A DNA stretch of 64,000 nt, from NCBI RefSeq assembly GCF_001625195.1, contig NC_054389.1:8552520-8616519 (forward strand). The letters run 5' to 3'. The notes below the pieces were generated by a model. It was not told the DNA's origin. It ran no database searches and was given only the letters and a program-made list of their open reading frames with translations. The position numbers and the translations under genes are program-made. Position 1 is the stretch's first letter, and every line of letters starts with the position of its first letter. Shown here one piece after another: positions 10,627 to 22,934 of the stretch. Origin of the DNA: Drechmeria coniospora. Taxonomy: Eukaryota > Ascomycota > Sordariomycetes > Hypocreales > Ophiocordycipitaceae.

Positions 10627-13600
10627 TCAAGTGGAAGTGACGGTAGCCCGTTTGAGCTGAGCGTTGGCTGTGAGCAGCTCGCTCGGAGTCCCCATGTCGA
10701 CAATCCTGCCCTTATCGAGGACCACGAGCCTGTCAAAGCTGCGAATGGTGTGCAGTCGATGAACTATGGACACGATCGTGTGTCCTGCAAATTCTCTTTC
10801 CAGGGCCCTGACCATGAGCTCCTCTGTATGTTGATCGACCCCGCTCATGGCCTCATCCAGAATGACGATTTTACTCTGCTCTTTGCGGAGAATGGCTCGT
10901 GCGAGACAGAGCAACTGCTTCTGGCCAAAGGAGAGAGAAAGGTCGGCCGTGTCTGTATCGAGAAACTTGTTTTGGAAACCGGCATCCCAGACCTCCAGCC
11001 TTTTCAGCAAGGCAATCAGCTCTGCATCTGAAAGCAGCTGTGCTTCTTGAGTCGAGCATGGCTGTGAGACCAAGTTCGAGCGCAGAGAGCCTTGAAAAAG
11101 GACAGGTTGCTGGGGAACGACGATTAAACTTGACCGCAATGTCTGATTTGAGATTGATGAAATGTCAATTTCATCAATCATAATGGTGCCCGAGTAATCC
11201 AGCAGGCCGAACAAAGTGGAGAGCAGGGACGACTTTCCACTTCCCGTCCGTCCGCAGATGGCGACCTTTTGACCAGACTGTACCTTGAGAGATATATCAC
11301 GAAGCACGGGATCATCGCCTTGTGTTCTCGAATAGAATGCCTCGACATTCTGCCACTCCAGCTTCCCAGTGGCCGGCCAGGACTTTGTTGGCTCTACCTG
11401 TCCCGCAGCCGACGGCTCAATTTCTTGTCGAGTGCACTTGACAAATTCCTTTAGGCGGGAGATGGCGCCAAGAGAGGTTTCCAAGGACGTCCAAGATGAA
11501 AGTAGATTAGCGAGAGACTGACTCAACCCGAGTACGCTGTACATTGCAACAGCTACGTTGCCGGCAGCGGAGTCTCCTGATAGAACAGAAAAGACGACGA
11601 GAAGTACTGCCGCGACGGTCACCAGCAGGTCGAGGACCAAAGTCAACCAACGCTGAATGGACAATAGAAGGTAATGGGGCTTCTGAGAGCGATCCAGTAA
11701 CTCCAGAGAGGACTGGGCGATAGCCGATTGCCACCGAAACGTACAGCAGCACAATTGCCAGTGGCAACGTTGCTGCAATGTACTTGGCTCCGAGAATAAT
11801 AAGTAGCGCCTCTCCGATGCAAGATAGAAGATCTATTATGGGGTAAGCCAGGTATCTCATTCTGCCTTTGAGCGGGTTCCTCAAACCTGCGAGACTGGTA
11901 TATGCTGCCGTGGGCAATTCTCGATCAACCAGTGACATGTCTTGGCTGAATCTACGAACTCAAACTTTAGCAATTGACATGGGACTTTCGACTTGACCGA
12001 AAAGCCTAGCACACCTATTGACCAAATTACCCACATCAGTCGAGTGGAAGAATGCCATGGGCGCGCTAACAAGAAGTCAGCACGGACGAAGACATTTCCT
12101 TGTCATATCGGCCTACCCCATGGTGGTTTTGAGTAACTTCCAATGCAGCCATTCGGCGGACCGTGGAATAAGAACGACGAACATATACCTGCGAAAGAGA
12201 TGTTCGGTGAGCTTCAGCAAGCAAGGGGAGGAAGAAATTCTGTACACACCAACAGTCGATGCCAATAACTCCAATCCAAACGCAAAGAATCGTGGCGTAG
12301 ACTCCATAGTACATGGCCGTGTTGACATCGGATTGACTTTTGTTTGCTTCTGTCCACCACTTGACCCAGATGCCTTATCATAGGTTAGCGGGATACCTCG
12401 GAAGGGTTGAGAATTAAGAAGACACAAGGTACTGAGCAAATATAGAATTATGCTCACTGGAGAACTGCGCGAGAAACGCTTGTGTTGATGCCCAAAACAA
12501 CGCGGTCAAACCAAGCTTCCAGCCAATCGATTGGAAGTAATACATGTATAGGGACGAGTCTCCTGTACGTCGAGATAAATCATCGGCATCGTCGACGGCT
12601 TCGTCCAGGTTGCGGCCGGATCGTGTTTTCTTTTCAGATCCTTCTTCGATAGGCACAGACGAAGAGAGATCACCACCGCCTTGCTGTTGTTGAAGTATTG
12701 GCACAGAGGCACAAAGCTTGTCAAAGGATCCTTGATGGGCGATTTTGCCATGGTCAAGGATAATGATATGATCGGCGTCCTTCAGGAAATCCACTGTAGT
12801 ATATACCAATAACGATTTTCAGCATGGATCAAGTCTCCAGAGACACCTGGGGGGTATCGTTGCATTTTCACGTACGTGTATGGGTCGCAAGAACGACGGT
12901 AATTCCATGACGACGGAGCAACCCCGAGGGTCCAAAAACATGTGTCCAAACATGTTGTCTAGTCTCTGGGTCCAGTCCGGAGAAAATATCATCAGCTATC
13001 ACTACTCGCTTTCTTGAGTATAGTGCTCGTGCAAGCGACTAATAGATGTTAGCAAACAGTTGTCCCGAGCAGGAGCGGAAGCACATTACCAAGCGCTGTC
13101 GTTGGCCGCCACTTAATGTCAGTCCATTGCTTCCGACTAAAAACTCATCACCATCATGGAGGTGTTCGAAATCCTTTTCCAATGCGCATGCCCGAATAAT
13201 AGTTCTGTACCACTCTTCATCCAGTGCTTCGTCCATTGGTCCGAGAATATTGTTCTTGATGGTGCCATGGACCAACCACGTAGATTGCGAGCAGAAGGCA
13301 ACTCCAGCTTTCGGAAGCTGTACCTTGCCGGTTGCCTGTAGTTCGCCCAACAGCGCAAGAAGTAGCATGGTCTTCCCTGACCCTACTTTTCCAGTTACAA
13401 TGGTCAAGGTTGACGGCCTGATGGTAAAGGTCAAATCCTTTAGGATGGGCATACACCCTTGGCGCAGAAGAAACGAGGCCTTCTCAACTTTGAAGGTATC
13501 GCACTGTTGATTCAGGATTGGCACAAGTTCAAGGTTGGCAGCAAGTATCGGATCTTTATCGTTGGACGATTCATGCTGATCATGTTGGCAAGCCAGCGAA

Positions 13601-15659
13601 GTTGATAAGGCGGTCTGTCCCTGTTGGAGAAAGGCCTCAATCCTGTCGAACGAGCCGAACGAGCTTACGAAGGAGGGAACAGAGGCAAGAAGGTGCGCCA
13701 GAGGTTCTGCGATGAGAGAAATGATGGATAGAGAGGTGAATGCAGCGGAAATCGAAAGCGACTGCTGTGAGCTCTTGCCAGCCAACGCAATGGCGACGCC
13801 GAACGAGATGAGTGGCGCGAGTGCGGATGGCGCGTTCCCTGGAACAGGATAAGCGACAGACAACAGCATTGCTGCGCAGACGAGCGGGTGAATTGCGTAC
13901 CAAGAACATTCAGGTAGGCTATGAAGATTCGAAACCGTTTAGAGCACTGAAGCTCTGCGACACGCAAAGATTGTATTGTGGTGGTCCAAAAAGGAACCAT
14001 GCCTAACATTTTGACCTCCCTCATGAAGCCCATGACGTTCGAGGTCGCGGAAATCCGTCGTTGGATGGCCTCGTTCCAGACCTTCATAGCAGGGCCCATG
14101 TACTTGGAGAGTTTGGTCATGGCGGCGGTGCATGCTTTTTCGACAATTCAGCATCGATGCAGCGCTTCTGCGAACGGATTGGGACGAGTATACTTACTGA
14201 TTACTGCCACTGCAGGTCCGACGCATCCCGGGCCAAGTTCTCGACTCAAGAGCCATATAGCCAGCCCAATTTCAATCGGATTCGCCCATATCTCATGAAC
14301 GCTCTCGAAAGCCTTCGAAATGGACATGACATCTGGACCGACGTGCGTTAGGGCTGCCACGTTTTGGGTGTCGGACGATACGACGCTGAGGTTAAGGGTT
14401 TGAAGAAAGATGAGCGAAACTAATGCGCCTCGGATCATGGTAAGGGTACGAAATAATTGATGCTGGTAAAAGCCATGCGAGATCTGTGCTCGGGGCGTAG
14501 GCCATTAGTGATCTGCGTTCACAGCTTAGAGGGCGAGGAGGTAGCAGATGAGCACGTACTGCCTTGCCAAGAAAAACGAAGGCAGTTGCAGCAACAAGAG
14601 CGTAGGCAGCTTCCTTTCTGAAGCGGTCGTGGACGTGTACACCATCAACATGGCTGACGACACTTTTGATGAGAAATGGCTGAGCAAATTTAAAGCCGAT
14701 CAAGCAGAGTCGAGGCAGAGCAGTCGTCGCCAAAGGCCTTCTGATCGAATCGCATGTGGCGAGTAGGAGGCGATATCGATGGAACCTGCGCGACATTTCC
14801 CACCTCTGGCGAGCACCGAGCAATTTGTCGAGGAGCCCCTTTGACTTGAGAGCATCGTCAATATCGTAGATGGAGTCCGTAGACAGCGTTGCGCGGAAGC
14901 CGCGTAAAAGCAGGCTGTTCAGCCACCAAAAGAACCCCTTGCTGATGATGCTACTCGTCGTCTCGGGGCTGAGCGCCTTCCAGGGGGGGAGCAAAATGTA
15001 GCGCTTCTCGGCAAGCTCGAGGAAGAAGAGGAGAAGTTTGCAGGCCAAGGCGGAGGTGAAGACGGGAGCGACGCTCGATTCGGCGAGAAGCCAGAGGGTA
15101 CGACATTGCGTGGCATCGAAAGCGATGGAAAGTACGAGGTAGGCAAGGATGATGCTCGAGGGGCGGATGGAGCGGCGATGTTCCAGGTAGCTTAGGACGG
15201 CCAGGGCCAGACCATCGACGAGGACAAGCGAGGCGGCAATGATGGAGGTGCTCGTGGTGCGTCCTCCATGGCTAGGCCAAAGGACCAACAGGGTAAGCTG
15301 CAGTGCTATCAGACAGGTATATGCCACCTGGACGATTGTTAGCCGTCGTCGGGTCGATTGAAAGGATTCGAATTGGCTGCCGCCGGAGTAACTACCGGCT
15401 TGAAGGCATCAGTGCGGTGGCGGAGAACCTTGCGTCTGCTGCGTGACAAATGGACGACTCTCGGAATGAGGGCCAGCAAGAGCAGGACGCATGGCACGAT
15501 GGTCAGTATCGACTGCTCAAAGAAGAGAGTGAAGTCGAAGCGAGGTGGATGGCAAGCACTCGCACTGGGTCCGAAGGAGGCGTCACAGCCAAGGGCGTCG
15601 TTGTCGGTCGAGTTCCTCATGTCGTCCATCCCGAAAGGCCGTTTGGCGGACACAAGCAA
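10627..15659 (-). CDS. ABCC-type multidrug ABC transporter, frame broken in TMD2
   Basis: Twelve exons reconstructed on the minus strand: 15396-15659, 14560-15327, 14198-14483, 13901-14134, 13090-13838, 12876-13038, 12458-12793, 12250-12373, 12117-12188, 12015-12065, 11887-11951, 10627-11832. Every junction has GT-AG and keeps phase. The order is TMD0-like segment, TMD1, NBD1, TMD2, NBD2, as in full-length fungal ABCC exporters. NBD1 has Walker A (GKVGSGKT), signature LSGGQRQRL and Walker B (VVIADD, from exon 6). NBD2 has Walker A (GRTGSGKSS), an unusual signature LSFGQKQL, Walker B (IVILDEA) and H-loop (SIVHRL). In exon 12, near 11740, the frame in use up to IVLLY ends and the homologous sequence resumes at FRWQSAIAQSS in another frame. 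About 40 residues of the conserved intracellular loop are missing, so translation would stop near 11507 before NBD2. The start may instead be the internal ATG at 15629. Likely a pseudogene unless this is a sequence error. Confidence 0.78.
11730..11748 (-). other. Frameshift/deletion breakpoint in ABC transporter
   Basis: At this point the upstream frame (ending LPLAIVLLY) and the downstream frame (starting FRWQSAIAQSS) of the second membrane domain abut out of frame. No intron of normal size fits: the only GT...AG pair spanning the shift encloses about 32 nt. The roughly 40-residue loop that normally lies between these blocks in ABCC proteins is absent. Confidence 0.7.
11833..11886 (-). other. 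54-nt stop-free intron in the ABC gene
   Basis: GTTTGA donor to AATAG acceptor on the minus strand, length 54, a multiple of three, with no stop in the coding frame. Removing it aligns SLA directly with DLLSCIGEA, as expected of the membrane helix; retaining it would insert 18 residues. I treat it as an intron. Confidence 0.6.
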
Positions 15660-17273
15660 GGGAAGGCGACGATGGCAGATGAGGATGACTTGTTGCTACA
15701 TGCTGTTCGTCCAAGTAGGTATTAGTTTTGTGTCTGGTATTGTGTACACGGGGATATGGGAAGGAAGGATGGCGCGATGAAACTGCCTGCCTGATTTCGA
15801 CATATCCGCTGGTTAGTCTGGGGCTCACCGCATTACCTATTCGAATACGGAAGGTCACAGCCGAAAACATGGTATAGACGTTCATGACGAGCCGACGACG
15901 CGTGAATGCCCCAGCACTTGCACTCGCTAGAAAATGGACCTGTAGCTGTGGCCGTGGCCGTGGCCATTGTGCTTTCGATACGTGCAATCGCTGCCGACGT
16001 TATGGGCTACTTCGATCACGCGGCTTTGGAAGCCGGGTTTGGTGCATGATGCATACGGACAAGTTAATTAATAACTGTACTTTGTTCATATAGGACGGTA
16101 TGACCATTACCTTGATTATAATCTTCACATGAGAAAATCCTCTTCGCGAGTTTGAAGTCCGGTACCTGCTACTAGCTAGAAAACATGAAACCAGGGCTAG
16201 AATCTTATGAGCCGACTCCCTGAATAACAGCTCGGTGATGCCTGGCCGACGTTGAGCGCACTTGCGCAAGCGCGGATGTTGTCCAGTCAGGTCTCATCTG
16301 CCAGAAATCCATGCTCCAACAGCACCTTCCCCTGGCTGGATCGGCTCCTATTCAGAAGGCCAGGCTCACGACCAACGGATAGACACCTTGACTGCATGCG
16401 ACACTTTTGCGCCCGTTGGCGAGTTGCAGCCCACTGAAGAATACAGATATATGGCTTGCTATGGCTTACTATCTGGAAGATGGTGCAGCCTCCCTCCGCC
16501 AGTGCTTGACAGTCAGCTGAGTGAGGCGGCTGTAAAACCAACGGGCGCAGTAGGTTCAGTACTATGATGCAACAGGCGGCAAGGGATCCTCTAGATGGGT
16601 CACACACGCGCCTTCGACCATCGCCAGATTGGTCGGGAAACAGTTTGAGCGTTCCTGCTCCTGACTGAGCGCCAAGTATCCAAGGTTGTGGACATTCCAC
16701 ATGTTGTCGGAAGCCTGCCATCCACTGCAAGCTGTTGGGGACTCATCGGACAATGTCCGTACGGTGGCCAGGCATCTGCTATTAATACGACGTAGCCGTA
16801 TGATAAAGGTATTTCGCATACATTTGAACCTGTCCAGCGTGACAAATGTTTGTGCTGTGCTATGACCTCCATCCATAGCCAGGTCTCTGGAGGAGAGACA
16901 AGGATACAAATAGAAATACTGCCTCCACTCGACGAAGTCCACAGCACAAGATGCGTTGGCATTTCAAGGACCGCCAGAAGAAGTGGAAGCTTGTTGTAAA
17001 ACTGTCCTGTGCAGCGCGCTGGGTGCGTAGGAGACGGACACCTGAACGGCAAAACTAGTAGCAGGAATTCGACTTGGTACGTGGCCCACCAAGTGGAAGA
17101 TGCTGTCAGGACGGCGGTGGAGTCCAGTGCGAGAAAGTGTGTCGAAAGATGCGAGGGGATGCACAAGGGGAATAGCAACGGGTATCAGACGCCTCTGACC
17201 ATCTCCGTCATTCATCCGATGCCGGCCTGAGCCGCTGTGTCTATTTCCCAGCCGGCGAGGTTAGGCGGCCATG
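15660..17273. other. Intergenic region with one orphan open frame
   Basis: About 1.6 kb between the ABC transporter start and the Pex11-like gene. Near 15946-15965 there is a short GGCCGTGGCCGTGGCC repeat. Apart from the doubtful minus-strand frame at 16562-16942, listed separately, I find no gene. Confidence 0.5.
16562..16942 (-). CDS. Orphan open frame, possible gene remnant
   Basis: An open frame of about 126 residues without an ATG at its beginning. Its composition looks protein-like (QTFVTLDRFKCM, SGWQASDNMWNVHNLGY and LSQEQERSNCFPTN segments, five cysteines) and unlike the low-complexity artefacts nearby. In the same frame upstream, a TGA at 16964-16966 separates it from an ATG-initiated frame at 16964-17215. 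I could not find a splice acceptor that bypasses the stop, so if this was ever a gene it now looks broken. I do not recognise the family and assign no function. It may also be non-coding. Confidence 0.2.
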   Translation of the reverse strand: MDFVEWRQYFYLYPCLSSRDLAMDGGHSTAQTFVTLDRFKCMRNTFIIRLRRINSRCLATVRTLSDESPTACSGWQASDNMWNVHNLGYLALSQEQERSNCFPTNLAMVEGACVTHLEDPLPPVAS

Positions 17274-18278
17274 CTAGGCCTTCGTCTCGCGCCAAAGATC
17301 TAGCATGGCGCCTGTCGAGGGGTACAGTGCGAGCAGCGAGACGGCGAGATCGGGGAGCAGGCCATCGGGCACGCTCCAGTGCACCGTCAGCGGGGCCCAG
17401 GCCAGGTTCCGTGTGAAGTCGACGACCCACCCCGCGACCCAGGAAGCATCCTCGGCGGCGAGGCCGAAGCTCGTCCTGCGCGAGCGCTCGACGAGCAGGC
17501 GTCCCAGCTCGAGGCCGACGTAGGCAGCCCACGAGCGCACGCTGATGAGGGACCATCTATCGGCAGTCTTGGGAGAAATGGGGAGAACATTCTTGCTGCC
17601 GAGAAAGGCGAGGTTCTCGAACGCTTGGTAGGAGATGAGAGAGAGGATCTCGGCGTAGGCGACGATGGTATCGAAGCGTTCGTGGCTCGCGCATTGCGTC
17701 ATCGCCGAATCCTTGGTGCTTTCCTTGGACGCTTTGCTGGCCGACGACTTGAGCAGCAGCTTCTTGGCGGCAAAGTACAAGCCCAGCAGCCCCCACAGCC
17801 TGCCAAAGGTGCGCGTCTCGGAGATGAGGGCCGAGGCGGCCTTCAGGTGGCCACCGACCCGAAGGGCGAGGGCCGCAAGCGGGGACGGCACCGTCGCCGA
17901 CGAGAGCACGATGGTCGTCGCCGGCGGTAGCTTGAAGGCGGCGGCGACGAGCCTCCGGGCCGACCGCTGCAGCACTGGCCGGCTGAAGGTTTCGAGGACT
18001 GAACCGCCGGTGCGGCAGGCGTAGCAGAGGAACATGAGGACGACGTCAGTGCCCGCTCGCGTCTGCAGACAGCGAGAGAGGTGTGCGAGGAAGGCATCGG
18101 CCTTGGAGGGGACGCTGGCGAGCACGACGCCCAAGGGCGCCTGCTTCTTCGTCGGCGGATGCGACGGGGGCGGTGCGGACGAGTCGATGGCGTCACCCGA
18201 GGGCAGCGTCGTGAGCGGCTTGTATTCGGCTTCGGGCTCGGGATCGGGTTCGCCTTCGCCTTCGCCTTGACGAGCCAT
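17274..18278 (-). CDS. Pex11-family peroxisomal membrane protein
   Basis: Single exon, 334 residues from the ATG at 18278; the frame is open 31 codons further upstream, but that part is Pro/Arg-rich and atypical. Residues 1-50 are acidic and low complexity. The rest resembles fungal Pex11-type peroxins: an amphipathic N-terminal block (DAFLAHLSRCLQTRAGTD followed by VVLMFLCYACR), a central helix around TFGRLWGLLGLYFAAKK, a segment beginning YAEILSLISYQAFENLAFL, and a C-terminal hydrophobic segment near LPDLAVSLLALYPSTG. Pex11 proteins elongate peroxisome membranes and promote organelle division. Fungi have several paralogues; this looks closest to the divergent Pex11C type, which is inference. 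The upstream neighbour, also on the minus strand, is the CRAL-TRIO gene 1.1 kb away. Confidence 0.65.
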   Translation of the reverse strand: MARQGEGEGEPDPEPEAEYKPLTTLPSGDAIDSSAPPPSHPPTKKQAPLGVVLASVPSKADAFLAHLSRCLQTRAGTDVVLMFLCYACRTGGSVLETFSRPVLQRSARRLVAAAFKLPPATTIVLSSATVPSPLAALALRVGGHLKAASALISETRTFGRLWGLLGLYFAAKKLLLKSSASKASKESTKDSAMTQCASHERFDTIVAYAEILSLISYQAFENLAFLGSKNVLPISPKTADRWSLISVRSWAAYVGLELGRLLVERSRRTSFGLAAEDASWVAGWVVDFTRNLAWAPLTVHWSVPDGLLPDLAVSLLALYPSTGAMLDLWRETKA

Positions 18279-19382
18279 GGTGCGGCTGCCTAGGTCAGGT
18301 TCGGTGGCGGTGGTTGATGGAAATGGACGAGAAAGACGACGAGGAAGTGGAAGAGGTGGTCGAGAGTCCAAGGTCGAAGGTCGGAGCTCGGAGCTCGGAG
18401 GACGAAGAGGAGATCCGAGTGATCAAGGTCAAATATTGGCGCGACGCTGGCGAGATCAAATGCGGGAAAAGGCGGAGATGAATCGAAGATGGTTGATACA
18501 AGGCCGAGGAAAAGGGTTGTGGCTTGTATTGAAATCAAGCAATGACCGCGCTGGCCGTCGCGTGCTTCCCTGCTGCCCGAGAAGATTGGTGAAGGAGTAA
18601 AAAAAGGCTCTCGCTGCTTGAGGACCGACGGGATCAGGGAATTACGGCTGACAGCAGGCGACCTAGACAACGACCAACCGAGGAGTTGGTGGCCGGCGCA
18701 TGTACATGTACAGTAATTAGCAGGTCCATGTTGTCGTCGTATTGCGCCTGTAATATTGCCGATGCCTCGGCATACAAGCACAGGGATCGCTCCACTCAGA
18801 TCTCTAGTGTGGATACGAAGCAACCGATGCGGAATGACAGGAGAGCAATAAATGCATCGGTTCTCCATGAAAGCACTGCTCCATTCCAGTGAGGACTCGA
18901 GAGTCGAAACGTCGACGCGAAAAACTACCAAAAATTGACAACCTAACTGGAGGGAAGCCAGTCGACAGCGCAATGGTGGCCATTTGGCCTCGTCGCCGGG
19001 CCAAGTTGTGGTGTGCTGGGAAGACGGAAGCCGGAAACTTGGATGCCACATACCTACACTGGACATGTCCACTGTAGGTGGCACAGCACAGCACTACGTC
19101 AGTGCCTCGCACACCTACATGTAAGTACATGTACACCATTTTCCTCACGACTAGCAGAGTCTCAGCAATAATAGCATCAAGGTATTGTTAGGTACCGGGT
19201 ACGAATGCTCAGCGAATTATATCATCCATCCGCCGTTACTGTACTCTGTACTGTGCTTTGTACTGAAGCACTCTGTCCGTCGCGACCTGCAGTTACACAG
19301 ACGCAGACGCAGACGCAGACGCAGGACAAATGCTCGGCAACGCAATTCTTTTACTTCGTTGGCTAATTATCATGTCTGCTCA
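18279..19382. other. Intergenic region, no gene seen
   Basis: About 1.1 kb. Next to the Pex11-like start lies a GGTCGGAGCTCGGA-type purine-rich repeat (18375-18405), probably leader. Near 19298-19324 there is a (CAGACG)n microsatellite. The stretch 19085-19140 is rich in GTAC and ACATGTAC words. Confidence 0.5.
19298..19324. repeat. CAGACG microsatellite
   Basis: About four and a half tandem copies of the hexamer CAGACG, just beyond the 3' end of the CRAL-TRIO gene. Seen directly. Confidence 0.85.
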
Positions 19383-20927
<1,545 letters not shown>

Positions 20928-21109
20928 AATCGATGTGTCTGCCGATGGCTGGACTTTTGTTCTTGTCGTCGGTTAATGTTCGCCTTGGTCTTCGAGGTGA
21001 ATGCCGAATGAATGACGGCGAGCAGACAGAAAACAGAGATGGAACGGGATGCGCTATGATATGATTTGATGCTTCATAAAGGCAAGATGGTATGCGGATG
21101 ATTGTGTAA

Positions 21110-21330
21110 GTAAATGGAATGTAAATGCGTATACGAATGTAAATGTAAATGCGTATGCGAATGCGAATGCGAATGCGAATGTGAATGTGAATGCGAATGT
21201 GTATGCGAACGGATGCAAATGTATGCGAATGAGTATGCGAACAGGTAGGTGAACGTGTATGCGTATGCGTATGCGTATGTGTATGTGTATGTGTATGTGT
21301 ATGCGTATGCGTACTTGTGCGAATGCGATG
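21110..21330. repeat. Degenerate ATGCGA/ATGCGT hexamer satellite
   Basis: About 220 bases of imperfect 6-bp repeat, with GAATGC, GTATGC, GTAAAT and GTGTAT variants, starting about 180 bases upstream of the CRAL-TRIO start. All frames across it give periodic two-residue artefacts, for example alternating Tyr/Thr or His/Ser. Seen directly. Confidence 0.9.
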
Positions 21331-22791
21331 CGAAATGCGTATGCTCGTGATGGATGGCAAGCAAAAGGAAGGAAAGACAGGGCACCAAACAGAGTGCTTC
21401 CGGAATTCACAAAGGGATTTCGACGGGCTGCGATGCAGAAGAATCGCTGGCAAGAGTACCCGCTGCGATGCTACCCAGTACCAGTACAGAGTAGCGTTGG
21501 TGGAGGGTCATGAGGACTGAGGAGCGGGGTTGGCATGGCATATTTATCAAGTATGCGGAGTAGCAAGTACCGACATCTAGAATCTCGTTTTGCCATCGTC
21601 GCTGCTGTCGAGCGGTACTTGGATCGCCAGCTCGCGAACCGGTTACGTTTCTTGTGTTTCGTCTACGGTAAACAGGAAACGGCTCCCGAGGTACGTGATA
21701 TGAAACGGTCGCCACGCGCATCGTTGACGTCCGTGGAATTTGGCACCAACCAGAGCGGAGGACGCAACCATCCGGCCAAGCTTCCTCGGGTCCTAAAGGG
21801 GTGCCAAAAGGAACGAAAGGGCCAACTGAAGTCAAGTCGTTGGTCGCACCCACCTCCTTTGCGTCAAGTAAGCAGATAAACACTTCGGCCGGGGGGAGGG
21901 GGGGAGGGGCGGGTACATCCTCATATGAGACGGTCGCTGTAGCCGGTCTGGTGGTGGAGGGTGGGAATTGGTGGTGGTTGGTGGTAGGGGGATGGTCGTG
22001 GTGGAGGTGGAGTTGAGGGGTAGTGAGGGACGATAGCGCTTTGTTTCACTGCGCAGGCCAAGAGGCCCTTGCTTACGTACGGTTCACCTGTTTAACATTA
22101 CTTGTGCAGCAGGAACTGCTCCGTACACCAACAACAGTACGGAGACTACGGAGTAGATTGGTACTACAAGTAATATACTTGTAAGTTCACCGACTTTGGA
22201 CATGTCAGACTTTGGTGCCCTTGTATTACCTAGTCCCTGTTAGTAAAGCAGTAGTCGGAGGTCGCTGTAGGTCTTGTGCAGTCCGGTGCTAACATTATCA
22301 CCGTTCAAGCACTTACCATGTGCATAGGTACACGACCACTGGACATGACAACTATAATACAGTAGTAATAGTAGGCAGTTGGGTTCAACGGCTACTGTAG
22401 CTGCCTGCTAGTACAAGGTGCCTTAGGCACCTGGCGTAGGTTTATCCTTGTCCACCAACAGCGATGCACCAGCCGAGTACCTTCCTCTCCTTACTTGTAT
22501 ATTTACATGTAGAGAAAGACGGGTGATGATGGCTCGTCAGCAGGCGACTGCTGATACGAGCCAATACCTGATGCACCTACGGAGTACGGAGTATTACAGA
22601 GTACGGAGTACACCTACCAGTATTACAAGCAAGTAGGTACTAACCAAACACTAAGTCCGCCCCTCTTGTTTCTTCCATACCGCGTTCCCGCCCCCTCACT
22701 CGACTCGTAACTGGCGCTAGAACAGGTTTAGCAGCCACACGGCCCCGAATGTGGCGGTGGCGGTCGATCGATCTTCATCGGCCATCATCGG

Positions 22792-22934
22792 TCCCCAAAC
22801 TTCATCCCCGTCTGTCACCCAACTTCATCCCCATCCGTCCCCCAACTTCATCCCCGTCCGTCCCCCAACTTCATCCCCGTCCGTCCCCCAACTTCATCCC
22901 CGTCCGTCCCCCGTCCGTCCCCCGTCCGTCCCCG
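22792..22934. repeat. 23-bp minisatellite
   Basis: Five near-identical copies of a 23-bp unit (CCCCAACTTCATCCCCGTCC plus GTC), followed by three or four shortened CCCCGTCCGT units. The first two copies carry single substitutions; the later ones are identical, which suggests recent slippage or unequal exchange. It makes Pro/Ser/Arg-rich artefact frames on both strands. Confidence 0.92.

Noticed and set aside
21054..21453. Minus frames with alternating Thr/His, Tyr/Thr or Arg/Ile
   Set aside because: Products of the hexamer satellite read in three frames, not proteins.
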